A DNA stretch of 64,000 nucleotides from Rhodopseudomonas palustris (GCF_013415845.1 NZ_CP058907.1:124001-188000); one strand, 5' to 3'; counted from the stretch's first letter, positions 46,120 to 55,860 are shown. The notes: generated from the letters alone by a model not told the origin. Translations and numbers: made by a program.

Positions 46120-46931
46120 CGGGGCCGACTCCGGCGCTATCGCCCGGCGGACGGCTTCTGCTGCTCGGCGCGGTCGCCGCCTGTCACGCGATGATATTCC
46201 TGCATTGGGAGGAGACGCCGTCGGCACTGGCGACCGAAACGCCAATGGAAGTGACGATCATCGCGGTCGGCGAAGCGGCCATCGATATCCCTGAAGCCGT
46301 CTCAGCCCCGTCGACTACCACGCCACCAGACCCTGCACCGCCAGAGAGTGTCCCCGCAGCAGACGATCCGGGCCGCGCCGACGATCGGCCGACCTCCCCC
46401 GAACCGTCCCCGCAGCCGGTCGAAACGCCAGCGTCCGCAATCCGGGTCGAGACCTCCGCGAAGCCGAACCAACCCTCTCAATCGCGGCCGGACAAGCGCC
46501 GCACCGAGCGAGACCGTAAGCACGTCACGACACCACCCCGCCCGTCGTCGCGTCATACAGCCGAGATTTCCACCGACACTGGCGATTCCGCGGCATCGCG
46601 CGTCAGCACGCGCATGGGCAGCGACGCCGGGCATCAGACCTCCTCGAGCTCCATGTCTCGGGCAAGCTACGCAGCGCTGGTCGTTGCCGAATTCAATCGG
46701 CGCAAGGTGTATCCGGAATCCGCGCGCCAGAGCCATCAGCAAGGGACGGCTTCGCTGTCATTCGCGATCGGCGCGTCCGGCGAGGTGATCAGCTACAAAA
46801 TCACCCGTTCGACCGGCAGTGATGCACTGGACCGTGCGATCGATTCGATGATGAAAACCGCCCGGCCGCCGCCACCGCCCGACGGCCTATTCCGCGGTCA
46901 TTTCGTCGTGCGCTTCTCGATGAACGATTGA
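46116..46931 (+). CDS. tonB: TonB energy-transducing protein
   Basis: A 271-residue TonB starting at ATG 46116. It has an N-terminal membrane anchor (LLLLGAVAACHAMIFLHW), then a long Pro/Ser/Glu-rich and later basic linker (about residues 50-165). A C-terminal domain follows, with YAALVVAEFNRRKVYPESARQSHQQGTASLSFAIGASGEVISYKITRSTGSDALDRAI, the YP-x-x-A and L-D-x-A-I motifs of TonB-C. It contacts the TonB box of the receptor. The gene set receptor-exbB-exbD-tonB is complete and dedicated. Confidence 0.93.
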   Translation: MTGPTPALSPGGRLLLLGAVAACHAMIFLHWEETPSALATETPMEVTIIAVGEAAIDIPEAVSAPSTTTPPDPAPPESVPAADDPGRADDRPTSPEPSPQPVETPASAIRVETSAKPNQPSQSRPDKRRTERDRKHVTTPPRPSSRHTAEISTDTGDSAASRVSTRMGSDAGHQTSSSSMSRASYAALVVAEFNRRKVYPESARQSHQQGTASLSFAIGASGEVISYKITRSTGSDALDRAIDSMMKTARPPPPPDGLFRGHFVVRFSMND

Positions 46932-47044
46932 GTTGGGTTGGCGTCGCCGACGTCATTCGGCGCGGCCGCACCTTGCGACCCCGCGACGCGAAACGTGCAT
47001 CCGACCTCAGAAGCGCTCGAACAGAACACTGTTTGCAGGCGTTA

Positions 47045-47134
47045 TGGCGGAGAGGGAGGGATTCGAACCCCCGATAGGCTTGCACCTATGCCGCATTTCG
47101 AGTGCGGTGCATTCAACCACTCTGCCACCTCTCC
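47045..47134 (-). tRNA. tRNA-Ser (anticodon CGA)
   Basis: A 90-nt class II tRNA with a 7-bp acceptor stem (GGAGAGG with CCTCTCC), discriminator G and an encoded CCA. The anticodon loop CTCGAAA reads CGA. A long variable arm and the GGTTCGAAT T-loop are present. It reads TCG codons, which are frequent in this GC-rich sequence. Confidence 0.95.
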
Positions 47135-47286
47135 TGGTGCCAAAGCGGGCGATTCACGCCCGGTGGTCGGGGCGTGTTCTAGGCGAGGAGCGACGGATAG
47201 ACAAGGCGGGGTATGGCGGATTTCTCGCCAGAATTGACCGGAGAGCACCAGATCGCCGGCCGCGCGGGGCTGGCAGCCGAACGGGA

Positions 47287-48450
47287 TCAGGCCTTCTCCT
47301 TGCTGTCTTTGTCTTTTTTACCCTTCTCCTTGTCCTTCTCTTTGTCTTTTTCCTTATCCTTCTCCCGCTCCTTCTTGGCCTTGTCCTTGTCGCGGCGGTT
47401 GGTGAAGCGGGCGTTGCCGAGGCCGGTGCCGATCGTCAGCACGCCCCAGCGCTCGAATTCCTGCATGAACGGCACTTCGCTGAGGCCCTGGGCCACGCCG
47501 TCATTGTGCATCAGGATTGCGGTGTCATGGCTGCCGATCGTCGGGATGCCTTCGAGCAGGCTGCGCGGCAGGTGGAACTTGCTGCTCTCCCAATTGCCCG
47601 GCAGGTTCTGGGCGCCTTTTTCGATGCTGCCATCGGCATTGATGACGCCGGGACAGGAGATGCCGATGAACGGCGCCAGCTTGAAGCCTTCGTCCTCGGC
47701 CTCCGAGATCAGGTCCTTGAGCATCCGGGTCAGCCGCTTCACCGCACCTTCGCGGGTCGGCTCGTCATCGGCGTGCCGCCACAGGTCGGACTTCCACACC
47801 GAGGCTTTCGACAGGTCGGGCGCCTTCTTCCAGGCGGTCTCGACCACGCCGCATCGGATGTTGGAACCGCCGATATCGACCGCCAGGATGCTGTCGTGGG
47901 CCTCGAAGATCCACGACGGCGCCAGATGCAGGCAACCGATCAGCCCGGCCTCGTCGGGGTGAAATCGGATCGGCACCAGATCGACCGCGTGGCCGTCCGC
48001 CTTGAGCAGAATGTCGGTGCGGGCAATCGCCAGCTCGCCCACCCGGCTCTGGCGGAAGCCGCCGCCGACCACGATGCACTCGGTCTCGGCCCACGCCTTG
48101 GTGCGCAGGAAGCGCTTGGTGACGTAGGCCAGCTCCTGCGCAAAATCCTCGATCGCGCTGTGCACCACCGCAGCGGCGGCGACGTCGTCGCTGGTGAGCA
48201 CCTCGTCGAGCGCGCTCTTGGCGATATTCTTGGTGTCTCGCCGCCCGAACGGATCGTCGCCGGTCTCGCGCAGCGCTTTGCGCCAATCGTCGAGCAGGCG
48301 CTGAAACGCCCCCTTGGAGGCGCGGTCGCCGAGGAAGCCGTCCTCGTCCTTGATCTCGATATTGTAGCTGTCGATCTCGACTGAAGGCAGACGGGTGGCG
48401 CCGTGTGCGGCGATGCCGGCGTTCGTGGTGGTCAGACTGTCCTCAGCCAT
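47287..48450 (-). CDS. ROK-family kinase-like protein with apparent circular permutation
   Basis: A 387-residue protein from ATG 48450. The order of ROK elements is unusual. The part normally at the end of a ROK kinase comes first: helices near residues 60-110, then ECIVVGGGFRQSR and IRFHPDEAGLIGCLHLA (up to about residue 180). The part normally at the start comes second: ILAVDIGGSNIRCGVVE, FIGISCPGVINADGSI, LMHNDGVAQGL and WGVLTIGTGLGNARF (about 190-350). The usual zinc-binding CGCGxxGC segment is not visible. The last 36 residues are almost only Lys, Asp and Glu. It is probably a sugar or polyol kinase relative; the substrate is unknown. Confidence 0.8.
   Translation of the reverse strand: MAEDSLTTTNAGIAAHGATRLPSVEIDSYNIEIKDEDGFLGDRASKGAFQRLLDDWRKALRETGDDPFGRRDTKNIAKSALDEVLTSDDVAAAAVVHSAIEDFAQELAYVTKRFLRTKAWAETECIVVGGGFRQSRVGELAIARTDILLKADGHAVDLVPIRFHPDEAGLIGCLHLAPSWIFEAHDSILAVDIGGSNIRCGVVETAWKKAPDLSKASVWKSDLWRHADDEPTREGAVKRLTRMLKDLISEAEDEGFKLAPFIGISCPGVINADGSIEKGAQNLPGNWESSKFHLPRSLLEGIPTIGSHDTAILMHNDGVAQGLSEVPFMQEFERWGVLTIGTGLGNARFTNRRDKDKAKKEREKDKEKDKEKDKEKGKKDKDSKEKA
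47290..47393. repeat. Low-complexity coding repeat (KDKEK tail)
   Basis: A run of near-repeats of the hexamer CTTGTC/CTTCTC on the plus strand, which encodes the (K-D-K-E)n tail of the ROK-like protein on the minus strand. Such a tract can change length by slippage without losing the frame when whole codons are gained or lost. Confidence 0.7.
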
Positions 48451-48770
48451 CGTTGGCACCCCGTTGAAATCCGGTCGACAACGATCCGGGAACCGGTTGG
48501 TTGCATCCCTGTCCGGCGCCCCCTTCCGCCGGCGGCGGCATTGCGGCTCACCCAGCCTTGACGGAACCGGCGCGGCGGGTATAAGTCACGCACCGGCGCG
48601 GGCAGGTCTCGCGCCGGATTGTTTTTGTGCGGCCAGAGGCGTTTTTCGCCCGGCTCAAGTCCATCCGCACCGAAGCCGCGGCGCTTTCGTCGTCGCACCC
48701 CGTCATCGACTGACCAAAAAGCCGGCCCGGGTTAACCCGAGGCCGGGTTCGAACACGAAGGAAGAAAAAG
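48451..48770. promoter_or_regulatory. Divergent region between the ROK-like gene and rplU, with a leader hairpin
   Basis: A 320-bp region with no gene. Just before rplU lies a long hairpin at 48722-48746: outer stem CCGGCC/GGCCGG around the perfect palindrome CGGGTTAACCCG (48728-48739), with one unpaired A. The rplU ribosome site (AGGAAG) lies about 13 nt after it. The stem could act in r-protein leader regulation or as a protein operator. Confidence 0.5.
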
Positions 48771-49151
48771 ATGTTCGCAGTCATCAAAACCGGCGGCCGG
48801 CAATACCGTGTCGTTCCGGAAGATGTACTCGAAGTAGGCAAGATCGACGGCGACGTCGGCAGCATCATCCAGCTCGGCGAAGTGCTCGTGCTGGGCGGCG
48901 ACACCCCGGTTCTCGGCGCCCCCACCGTGGCCGGCGCGACCGTGGCGGCCGAAGTGCTGGACCACAAGCGCGGTCCGAAGGTGATCGCGTTCAAGAAGCG
49001 TCGTCGCAAGCACTCCAAGCGCAAGCGCGGTTATCGCGATGAAATCACCGTGCTGCGGATCACCGAGATCCTCGCCGACGGCAAGAAGCCTTCGGTCGGC
49101 CCCCGTGCCAAGCGCGCGAAGGCGGCCCCGGCTGCGGAAGCTGCCGAGTAA
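48771..49151 (+). CDS. rplU: 50S ribosomal protein L21
   Basis: A 126-residue L21: MFAVIKTGGRQYRVVPEDVLEVGKIDGDVG at the start, then VVAEVLDHKRGPK-type core (AAEVLDHKRGPKVIAFKKRRRKHSKRKRGYRDEITVLRI). A short Ala/Lys-rich C-terminal extension follows, common in Rhizobiales. It is followed by rpmA 89 bp later, the universal pairing. Confidence 0.98.
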   Translation: MFAVIKTGGRQYRVVPEDVLEVGKIDGDVGSIIQLGEVLVLGGDTPVLGAPTVAGATVAAEVLDHKRGPKVIAFKKRRRKHSKRKRGYRDEITVLRITEILADGKKPSVGPRAKRAKAAPAAEAAE

Positions 49152-49240
49152 GGCACTGCGCGCAGCAGGCGTGACAAAAAAGCGGGATGATTCCGTAACG
49201 GGATTCATCTAAAAGGTATTTCGGATTTTGGAGACGAGCC

Positions 49241-49513
49241 ATGGCTCATAAAAAGGCGGGCGGTTCCTCGCGCAACGGACGTGATTCCGCAGGCAAGCGC
49301 CTCGGCGTGAAGGCGTTTGGCGGCGAGCACGTGATTCCCGGCAACATCATTGCGCGTCAGCGCGGCACTCAGTGGCATCCCGGCCTCAACGTCGGCATGG
49401 GCACTGATCACACCTTGTTCGCCAAGGTCGAAGGCCGCGTCGAATTCCGCGCCAAAGCCAACGGCCGCACCTACGTATCGGTACTCCCGATTGCGATGCA
49501 GGCGGCCGAATAG
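49241..49513 (+). CDS. rpmA: 50S ribosomal protein L27
   Basis: A 90-residue L27, [29 protein letters not shown], with [29 protein letters not shown] and ANGRTYVSV. The N-terminus is the plain MAHKKAG form, without the cleavable extension of Firmicutes. It ends ahead of two hairpins, the second a strong terminator. Confidence 0.98.
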   Translation: MAHKKAGGSSRNGRDSAGKRLGVKAFGGEHVIPGNIIARQRGTQWHPGLNVGMGTDHTLFAKVEGRVEFRAKANGRTYVSVLPIAMQAAE

Positions 49514-49533
49514 ACGGTGGACAAAAATATGTG

Positions 49534-49560
49534 TCCGCCGGGTCCTGTCAAACCGGCGGA
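49534..49560 (+). repeat. Hairpin after rpmA
   Basis: TCCGCCGG (49534-49541) and CCGGCGGA (49553-49560) form a perfect 8-bp stem with an 11-nt loop, 21 bp after the rpmA stop and 18 bp before the main terminator. It may protect the 3' end. Confidence 0.55.
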
Positions 49561-49577
49561 GCACAACTAAGGGCTCC

Positions 49578-49609
49578 AGGGGAGGCGGGAAAACCGGCCT
49601 CCCCTTTTT
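49578..49609 (+). terminator. Rho-independent terminator of the rplU-rpmA operon
   Basis: AGGGGAGGC (49578-49586) pairs with GCCTCCCCT (49597-49605), and a run of five T closes at 49609. It separates the ribosomal genes from the acetyltransferase gene, whose start is 39 bp further on. Confidence 0.9.
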
Positions 49610-49647
49610 CTTTGCGTACTTTCACGGCGCATCTTCAGGAGCCCGCC

Positions 49648-50247
49648 ATGTTGCAGGAGATCCCGACCACCACGCCCTCGTTGCGCGAGGCGAGACCTTG
49701 CGTCCTCGAGACCGAGCGGCTCACGCTGCGTAAACCGGTTCTCGCGGACGTCCAGGCCATCGCTTCGCTCGCCAACGATCGCCGTGTCGTCGAGATGACC
49801 CGGCGGATGCCGTTTCCCTACACGCGCGACGACGCCGGGCGCTTCGTGACCGCGCTGCCCAAGAGCAGCGACAGCGTGTTTCTGATCGAGGCCGAGGATC
49901 TCGAGCCGATCGGACTCGTCGGCGTCGACTGGAGCGACCGCGACGCTCCGGAGCTCGGTTATTGGCTGGGCGTGCAGCATTGGGGCAACGGCTACGCCAC
50001 CGAAGCCGCGCGGGCAGTGATCGACTTCACCTTCGAGGTGCACGGCGCCAAGCAGATGATCTCCGGCGCCCGCGTCATCAATCCAGCGTCGCGCAACGTG
50101 CTGGAGAAGTGCGGCTTCCAATGGACCGGCGTCGAGCTGCACCGCTTCGAGTCGATCGGATCGTCGACCCCGGTCGACTGCTTCCGTCTGACCCGCGGGG
50201 TGTGGTCGTCGCTGAAAAAGTGGGGCACCACCAAGCGGCGGTGCTGA
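49648..50247 (+). CDS. GNAT-family N-acetyltransferase (RimJ/RimL type)
   Basis: A 199-residue GNAT of the RimJ/RimL-like subgroup. It starts at ATG 49648 behind AGGAG; an upstream extension would cross the terminator. LETERLTLRKPVLADVQAIASLANDRRVVEMTRRMPFPYTRDDAGRFV is the N-terminal part; ELGYWLGVQHWGNGYATEAARAVIDFTFEV is the acetyl-CoA-binding motif A; NPASRNVLEKCGFQWTG is motif B. It acetylates a protein N-terminus or small amine. Its position next to rpmA is conserved in many Rhizobiales, from memory. Confidence 0.93.
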   Translation: MLQEIPTTTPSLREARPCVLETERLTLRKPVLADVQAIASLANDRRVVEMTRRMPFPYTRDDAGRFVTALPKSSDSVFLIEAEDLEPIGLVGVDWSDRDAPELGYWLGVQHWGNGYATEAARAVIDFTFEVHGAKQMISGARVINPASRNVLEKCGFQWTGVELHRFESIGSSTPVDCFRLTRGVWSSLKKWGTTKRRC

Positions 50248-50347
50248 TCAGCGCCTCGACACGCTATCATTGAAGTGAACGGATCGGCCGGGTTGTGACC
50301 CGGCCGATGTTGTTTCGAGACAGTCGTATCAAGCCGCGACCTCGCCG

Positions 50348-50372
50348 TTACCGACCGCTTAACCACGGCCGG
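50348..50372 (+). promoter_or_regulatory. CtrA-like half box and shared 17-mer upstream of the first small gene
   Basis: TTAC-N7-TTAACC (50348-50364) is one mismatch from the CtrA consensus and overlaps the 17-mer CGCTTAACCACGGCCGG (50356-50372). The same 17-mer with two changes lies upstream of the next small gene at nearly the same distance from the ATG (87 and 86 bp from the 17-mer end). Confidence 0.45.
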
Positions 50373-50458
50373 AGGACGAGCCGTCAGCCTCGGTCGGAAC
50401 CGAGTTCAGCACGCTGCGCAGGCTGCGTAGGACAGACTTCCAAACAGGGAGTTCAGAC

Positions 50459-50650
50459 ATGTCCGCTCATCGCTACATCCAAGCCGTCCTCGCCCGCGAC
50501 CTCGCCGAAGAAATCAAGCCGCTCGCGCCGGCGACGATCGCGCAGGTCGAACTCACCGCCGACCGCGCTGCGGAGGCCGAGCAGCACCGCGAGCGGACCG
50601 AGCAGCTCAGCTTCCGCTTCGTCGATCTCGATCGCCGTTTCGGGATCTGA
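50459..50650 (+). CDS. Small hypothetical protein, first of a tandem pair
   Basis: A 63-residue, mostly helical protein: MSAHRYIQAVLARDLAEEIKP, then QVELTADRAAEAEQHRERTEQLSFRFVDLDRRF. It has a GGGAG ribosome site 8 nt before ATG 50459 and no membrane segment. It shares length, the Q-A-V-x-x-R-D-x-x-x-E pattern and upstream motifs with the next small gene, so they may be distant paralogues. The function is unknown. Confidence 0.6.
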   Translation: MSAHRYIQAVLARDLAEEIKPLAPATIAQVELTADRAAEAEQHRERTEQLSFRFVDLDRRFGI

Positions 50651-50669
50651 TGTCCGCGAGCAGGCGCGT

Positions 50670-50694
50670 TCAATCGGCGCTTAACCATCGCCGG
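50670..50694 (+). promoter_or_regulatory. CtrA-like half box and shared 17-mer upstream of the second small gene
   Basis: TCAA-N7-TTAACC (50670-50686) with the 17-mer CGCTTAACCATCGCCGG (50678-50694). It ends 86 bp before the ATG at 50780, matching the spacing at the first small gene. Confidence 0.45.
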
Positions 50695-50779
50695 CTGATC
50701 GCGCCGCCGCCCACTTTGCAAATACGCGATCTTCATCAACCCCGTGTAGTTAGGCGTCAGTTCGACCAGGGAGATCCCG

Positions 50780-50953
50780 ATGTCCGATTCGCCCGACCAA
50801 GCCGTCGCCGTCCGCGACGTACGTGATGAATTCCGAGCCGATCTCGACGCTTTCGAGGCGACCGAGCGCAAGCTCCTGATCGAGGAACGCCGCGAACGCG
50901 CGCGCGTGCTGAGCGAGCGATTCAGCGGGCTGGCGCTCCGGGTCGGCGAGTAA
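50780..50953 (+). CDS. Small hypothetical protein, second of a tandem pair
   Basis: A 57-residue basic and acidic helical protein, from ATG 50780 with an AGGGAG site about 6 nt upstream, ending with TAA at 50951-50953. It reads MSDSPDQAVAVRDVRDEFRAD, then a charged helix with ERKLLIEERRERARVLSERFS. No domain is recognised. Its length, ribosome site and upstream motif all resemble those of the gene at 50459. Confidence 0.6.
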   Translation: MSDSPDQAVAVRDVRDEFRADLDAFEATERKLLIEERRERARVLSERFSGLALRVGE

Positions 50954-51859
50954 TCAACCGCCCTCGGACGGCCGCGGCGTGCTGCGTTCGCGCCAACCGA
51001 GATAAAGCCCGGACGCGATGATGATCGCGACGCCGGCCACCGTCGCCCGCGACGGCACATCGCCGAACAGCAGCCAGCCGAACGCAGCAGCGAAAATGAT
51101 CATCGTGTACTGATACGGCACCACGACGCTCGCCGGCGCCAACCGCAGCGAGCGATTGACGCACAGCAGACCCACCGCCGACACCGCACCCGAGATCGCA
51201 AACCACACCAGATCGGTCGCCGACGGCGTGATCCAGCCCGATGGGGCCAGCACGAGGCCGAGCAGCAGCGTGCCGGCGAACTGCTGCGAGGCCAGCACCA
51301 TGTCGGGGGTCTGGCGCAGGAACCGCGTCAGCAACAGCAGGCCTGCAAACAGCACGCTGGCAAGAATCGCGATCAGCGCCGGCCAGCTCATGGTCTGGGT
51401 CGACGGCTGCAGCGCGATCAGCACGCCGACAAAGCCGACGACGATCGCGATCCCGCGCGGCCGGTCGATGGTCTCACCCAGAAACAACGCAGCGCCGACC
51501 GAGACGAACAGCGACGAGGCGAGATAGAAGGTGATGACGTCGGCGAGTGGCAGATAGGCGGTCGCCAGATAGAACACCGCGACTTCGCAGGCCGCGATCA
51601 GCGTCCGCGCCAGTTGCAGACCCGGCCTCTCCAGCTGCAGGAACGCCTTGCGCTGGCGCCAGATCAGCGGCGACAGCACCAGCAGTCCGGCCAACGCCCG
51701 CAGCACCAGCAGTTGCCCGACCGAATAGATCGCCACGACGGTCTTGCCGGCTGCGTCGGCGAACGAAAACGCCAGCATCGCCAGCAGCATCAGCAGGATG
51801 CCGGCGATCCGGGCGGTGCGCGGGTCGGACGCGGTGGTGATTTTGGCGAACAGCCCCAT
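50954..51859 (-). CDS. EamA/DMT-superfamily permease
   Basis: A 301-residue membrane protein of the drug/metabolite transporter superfamily, with ten helices in two EamA repeats. The first repeat begins GILLMLLAMLAFSFADAAGKTVV, the second ALIAILASVLFAGLLLLTRFL. APASVVVPYQYTMIIFAAAFGWLLFGDVPSRATVAGVAIIIASGLYLGWRER closes the second repeat. The substrate is unknown; many relatives export amino acids or nucleobases. It converges on the small gene at 50780 with adjacent stop codons. Confidence 0.92.
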   Translation of the reverse strand: MGLFAKITTASDPRTARIAGILLMLLAMLAFSFADAAGKTVVAIYSVGQLLVLRALAGLLVLSPLIWRQRKAFLQLERPGLQLARTLIAACEVAVFYLATAYLPLADVITFYLASSLFVSVGAALFLGETIDRPRGIAIVVGFVGVLIALQPSTQTMSWPALIAILASVLFAGLLLLTRFLRQTPDMVLASQQFAGTLLLGLVLAPSGWITPSATDLVWFAISGAVSAVGLLCVNRSLRLAPASVVVPYQYTMIIFAAAFGWLLFGDVPSRATVAGVAIIIASGLYLGWRERSTPRPSEGG

Positions 51860-52007
51860 ATTGGCCCGTATGATTGCGGTCGGCGCTTATCGCCCCGAGG
51901 CGCAAGCGGGCGCAAGGTGGCGCAGGGTCGCTTCGACTTTCAGACCGCCGCAGCGGCGGACGGTGATCGAAGTGTTGCCGCGCCCCCCGACCTTACGATA
52001 CGGATGA

Positions 52008-53072
<1,065 letters not shown>

Positions 53073-53210
53073 ACCAATCACGCCGGGCCGGTCACAACAG
53101 GTCTGCCGGTCCGTTCGCACGGCTTGCGTGACCCGGCTTGGTGCTGCAAAACGGGCCTCTTCCTGCCAGTCGCCCGCTTTGCGCGCCGCGACGTTGTGAT
53201 CGATACCTCC

Positions 53211-54341
53211 ATGGCCAGCCCTAAGCTTCACGATTTCCGCCACATCGTCGTCAAGGTCGGCTCGTCGCTGCTGATCGACTCCGCCGCCGGCGAGGTGCGG
53301 GCCGGGTGGCTGGCGGCGCTCGCCGCCGACATTGCCGAGCTGCATCGTGGCGGCCGGGACGTGATGGTGGTGTCGTCGGGCTCGATCGCGCTCGGACGGA
53401 GCCGGCTGAAGCTGCCGCGCGGCCCGCTCAAGCTGGAGGAAAGCCAGGCCGCCGCGGCGGTCGGGCAAATCGAACTGGCGCGGACCTGGTCGGAAGTGCT
53501 CGGCGCCCATGGCATCGGCGCCGGCCAGATTCTGGTGACGTTCCAGGACACCGAAGAGCGGCGGCGCTATCTCAACGCCCGCTCGACCATCGCCAAGCTG
53601 CTGGAATGGCGAGCGGTGCCGGTGATCAACGAGAACGACACCGTCGCCACCACCGAGATTCGCTACGGAGATAACGACCGGCTTGCGGCGCGGGTCGCCA
53701 CCATGGCGAGCGCCGATCTGCTGATCCTGCTGTCCGACATCGACGGGCTGTACACCGCGCCACCCGGCAACAATCCGGACGCCACGCTGATTCCTGTCGT
53801 CGAAGCGATCACCGCCGAGATCGAGGGCATGGCCGGGGCGGCAGGCTCGGAGCTGTCGCGCGGCGGCATGCGCACCAAGATCGAGGCGGCCAAGATCGCG
53901 ACCTCCGCTGGCACTCATATGCTGATCGCTTCCGGCAAGATCGATCATCCGCTCAAAGCGATCGCCGACGGCGGCAAGTGCACCTGGTTCCTGACGCCGG
54001 CCAATCCCGTGACGGCACGAAAGCGCTGGATTGCCGGCACGCTGGAGCCGAAGGGCACGCTGACGATCGACGCCGGCGCAGTCAGCGCGCTGCGCGCCGG
54101 CAAGAGCCTGCTGCCGGCAGGCGTGATCCGGGTCGACGGCCAATTTTCCCGCGGCGACGCCGTGATCGTGCGCGGCCCGGACACCCATGAGATCGGCCGC
54201 GGCCTGGTCGCTTACGACGCCGAGGATGCCGAGAAGATCAAAGGCCGGTCGTCGCCGGACGTGATGATGATCCTCGGAATCACCGGCCGCGCCGAGATGA
54301 TCCATCGCGACGATCTAGTCGTCGGAACGGCGCCGACCTGA
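53211..54341 (+). CDS. proB: Glutamate 5-kinase
   Basis: A 376-residue ProB starting at ATG 53211. The amino-acid kinase domain has [57 protein letters not shown] and [10 protein letters not shown]. The C-terminal PUA domain begins near residue 280 ([37 protein letters not shown]). It phosphorylates glutamate for proline synthesis, with proA next. The frame is open further upstream to 53124, without a ribosome site. Confidence 0.98.
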   Translation: MASPKLHDFRHIVVKVGSSLLIDSAAGEVRAGWLAALAADIAELHRGGRDVMVVSSGSIALGRSRLKLPRGPLKLEESQAAAAVGQIELARTWSEVLGAHGIGAGQILVTFQDTEERRRYLNARSTIAKLLEWRAVPVINENDTVATTEIRYGDNDRLAARVATMASADLLILLSDIDGLYTAPPGNNPDATLIPVVEAITAEIEGMAGAAGSELSRGGMRTKIEAAKIATSAGTHMLIASGKIDHPLKAIADGGKCTWFLTPANPVTARKRWIAGTLEPKGTLTIDAGAVSALRAGKSLLPAGVIRVDGQFSRGDAVIVRGPDTHEIGRGLVAYDAEDAEKIKGRSSPDVMMILGITGRAEMIHRDDLVVGTAPT

Positions 54342-54358
54342 CGCGCAGTCCTTGGGTG

Positions 54359-54388
54359 CCCCTGCCGCGTGTTAGCAAGCAGGGGTTT
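54359..54388 (+). terminator. Possible weak terminator after proB
   Basis: CCCCTGC (54359-54365) pairs with GCAGGGG (54379-54385) across a 13-nt loop, followed by TTT. It lies 18 bp after the proB stop. The T-tract is short, so termination is probably partial and proA may still be read through. Confidence 0.4.
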
Positions 54389-54543
54389 CGTGGACGTCCG
54401 GTTAGCAATGAACCGCCTGATCGCGGCAATCTCGTCGATTGCCGAAAGGACCGGGATCACCCGGCTTCCCCGCAACCGGCTTGGCGTAGCGGTCTTTTCC
54501 CCCTATTTACATGACCTACCACGGATTTTTCAGGCTCAACGCT

Positions 54544-55836
54544 ATGACCGCCTCGCTCAAAGCCATCGACGGCAGCGCCGAACTCACGACGCTGATGACC
54601 GACCTGGGTCGGCAGGCCCGCGCCGCCGCCCGGATCCTGGCTCTGGCGCCGCCGGAGCAGAAGAACCGCGCGCTGGAAGCGATGGAGCGTGCAATCCGCG
54701 CCGGCGCAGACAAGATCCTGGCGGCGAATGCCGAGGACGTCGCCGATGCCAAAGCTGCCGGTACCACGTCGGCATTCTTGGACCGCCTGACGCTGACGCC
54801 GGCGCGCGTCGAAGCGATGGCCGAAGGCATCGCGGTGGTGCGCGGCATCGCCGACCCGGTCGGCACCGTGACCGAGAGCTGGCAGCGGCCGAACGGCATG
54901 ACCATCGAGCGCGTCCGCGTGCCGCTCGGGGTGGTGGCGGTGATCTTCGAAAGCCGTCCCAACGTTGCGGCTGACGCCGGCGTGCTGTGCCTGAAGTCGG
55001 GCAATGCGGTGATCCTGCGCGGCGGCTCGGAGAGCTTCCGCTCCTGCCGCGCGATTCACGACTGCCTGGTGCAGGGTCTGCGCGAAGCGGGGCTGCCGGA
55101 CGCGGCGATTACTTTGGTGCCGACCCGCGACCGTGCGGCTGTTGGATTACTCCTCGCCGGCCTCGATGGGTCTGTCGACGTCATCGTACCGCGCGGCGGC
55201 AAGAGCCTGGTCGCGCGCGTCGAAAGCGAAGCGCGGGTGCCGGTGTTCGCGCATCTCGAAGGCGTCAATCACGTCTATGTCGATCGCAGCGCTGATCTCG
55301 AGATGGCCAAGTCGATCGTGCTCAATGCCAAGATGCGCCGCACAGGTGTCTGCGGCGCCGCCGAAACGCTGCTGATCGATCGCGCGGCCGCCACAACGCA
55401 TCTCGCTCCTCTGGTGACGATGCTGATCGATTCCGGTTGCGAGGTGCGCGGCGACCAGACCGTGCAGCAGGTCGATCCCCGGGTGAAGCCGGCAAGCGAT
55501 GAGGACTGGGATACTGAGTATCTCGACGCAGTCATCGCCGCCAAGCTGGTCGACGGCGTCGACGGAGCGATCGTGCATATTCACAATCACGGATCGCACC
55601 ACACCGATGCGATCGTTGCCGAAGATGCGCAGGCGGCGGCGAAATTTCTCGGCGAAGTCGATTCAGCGATCGTGCTGCATAACGCATCGACGCAGTTCGC
55701 CGATGGCGGTGAGTTCGGCTTCGGTGCCGAGATTGGAATCGCCACCGGCAAATTCCACGCCCGTGGACCGGTCGGCGCCGAGCAACTGACGACGTTCAAG
55801 TATCGCATCCATGGCAGCGGACAGACCCGGCCGTGA
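54544..55836 (+). CDS. proA: Gamma-glutamyl phosphate reductase
   Basis: A 430-residue ProA from ATG 54544; ATG 54511 is an alternative without a ribosome site. It has the aldehyde-dehydrogenase fold with [39 protein letters not shown], the PRGGKSLV segment, the catalytic Cys region [13 protein letters not shown] and [16 protein letters not shown] short insertion ([15 protein letters not shown]) lies between the catalytic Cys and the C-terminal domain. It reduces glutamyl phosphate to glutamate semialdehyde. Confidence 0.98.
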   Translation: MTASLKAIDGSAELTTLMTDLGRQARAAARILALAPPEQKNRALEAMERAIRAGADKILAANAEDVADAKAAGTTSAFLDRLTLTPARVEAMAEGIAVVRGIADPVGTVTESWQRPNGMTIERVRVPLGVVAVIFESRPNVAADAGVLCLKSGNAVILRGGSESFRSCRAIHDCLVQGLREAGLPDAAITLVPTRDRAAVGLLLAGLDGSVDVIVPRGGKSLVARVESEARVPVFAHLEGVNHVYVDRSADLEMAKSIVLNAKMRRTGVCGAAETLLIDRAAATTHLAPLVTMLIDSGCEVRGDQTVQQVDPRVKPASDEDWDTEYLDAVIAAKLVDGVDGAIVHIHNHGSHHTDAIVAEDAQAAAKFLGEVDSAIVLHNASTQFADGGEFGFGAEIGIATGKFHARGPVGAEQLTTFKYRIHGSGQTRP

Positions 55837-55860
55837 TGCGGCCGTGCCGCCGAGGCTGAG

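Noticed and set aside
55470..55515. Possible repeat insertion [12 protein letters not shown] in proA
   Set aside because: It looks like the RVKP peptide of dispersed repeats, but similar segments occur in proA of related Rhizobiales as far as I recall, and the frame is intact.
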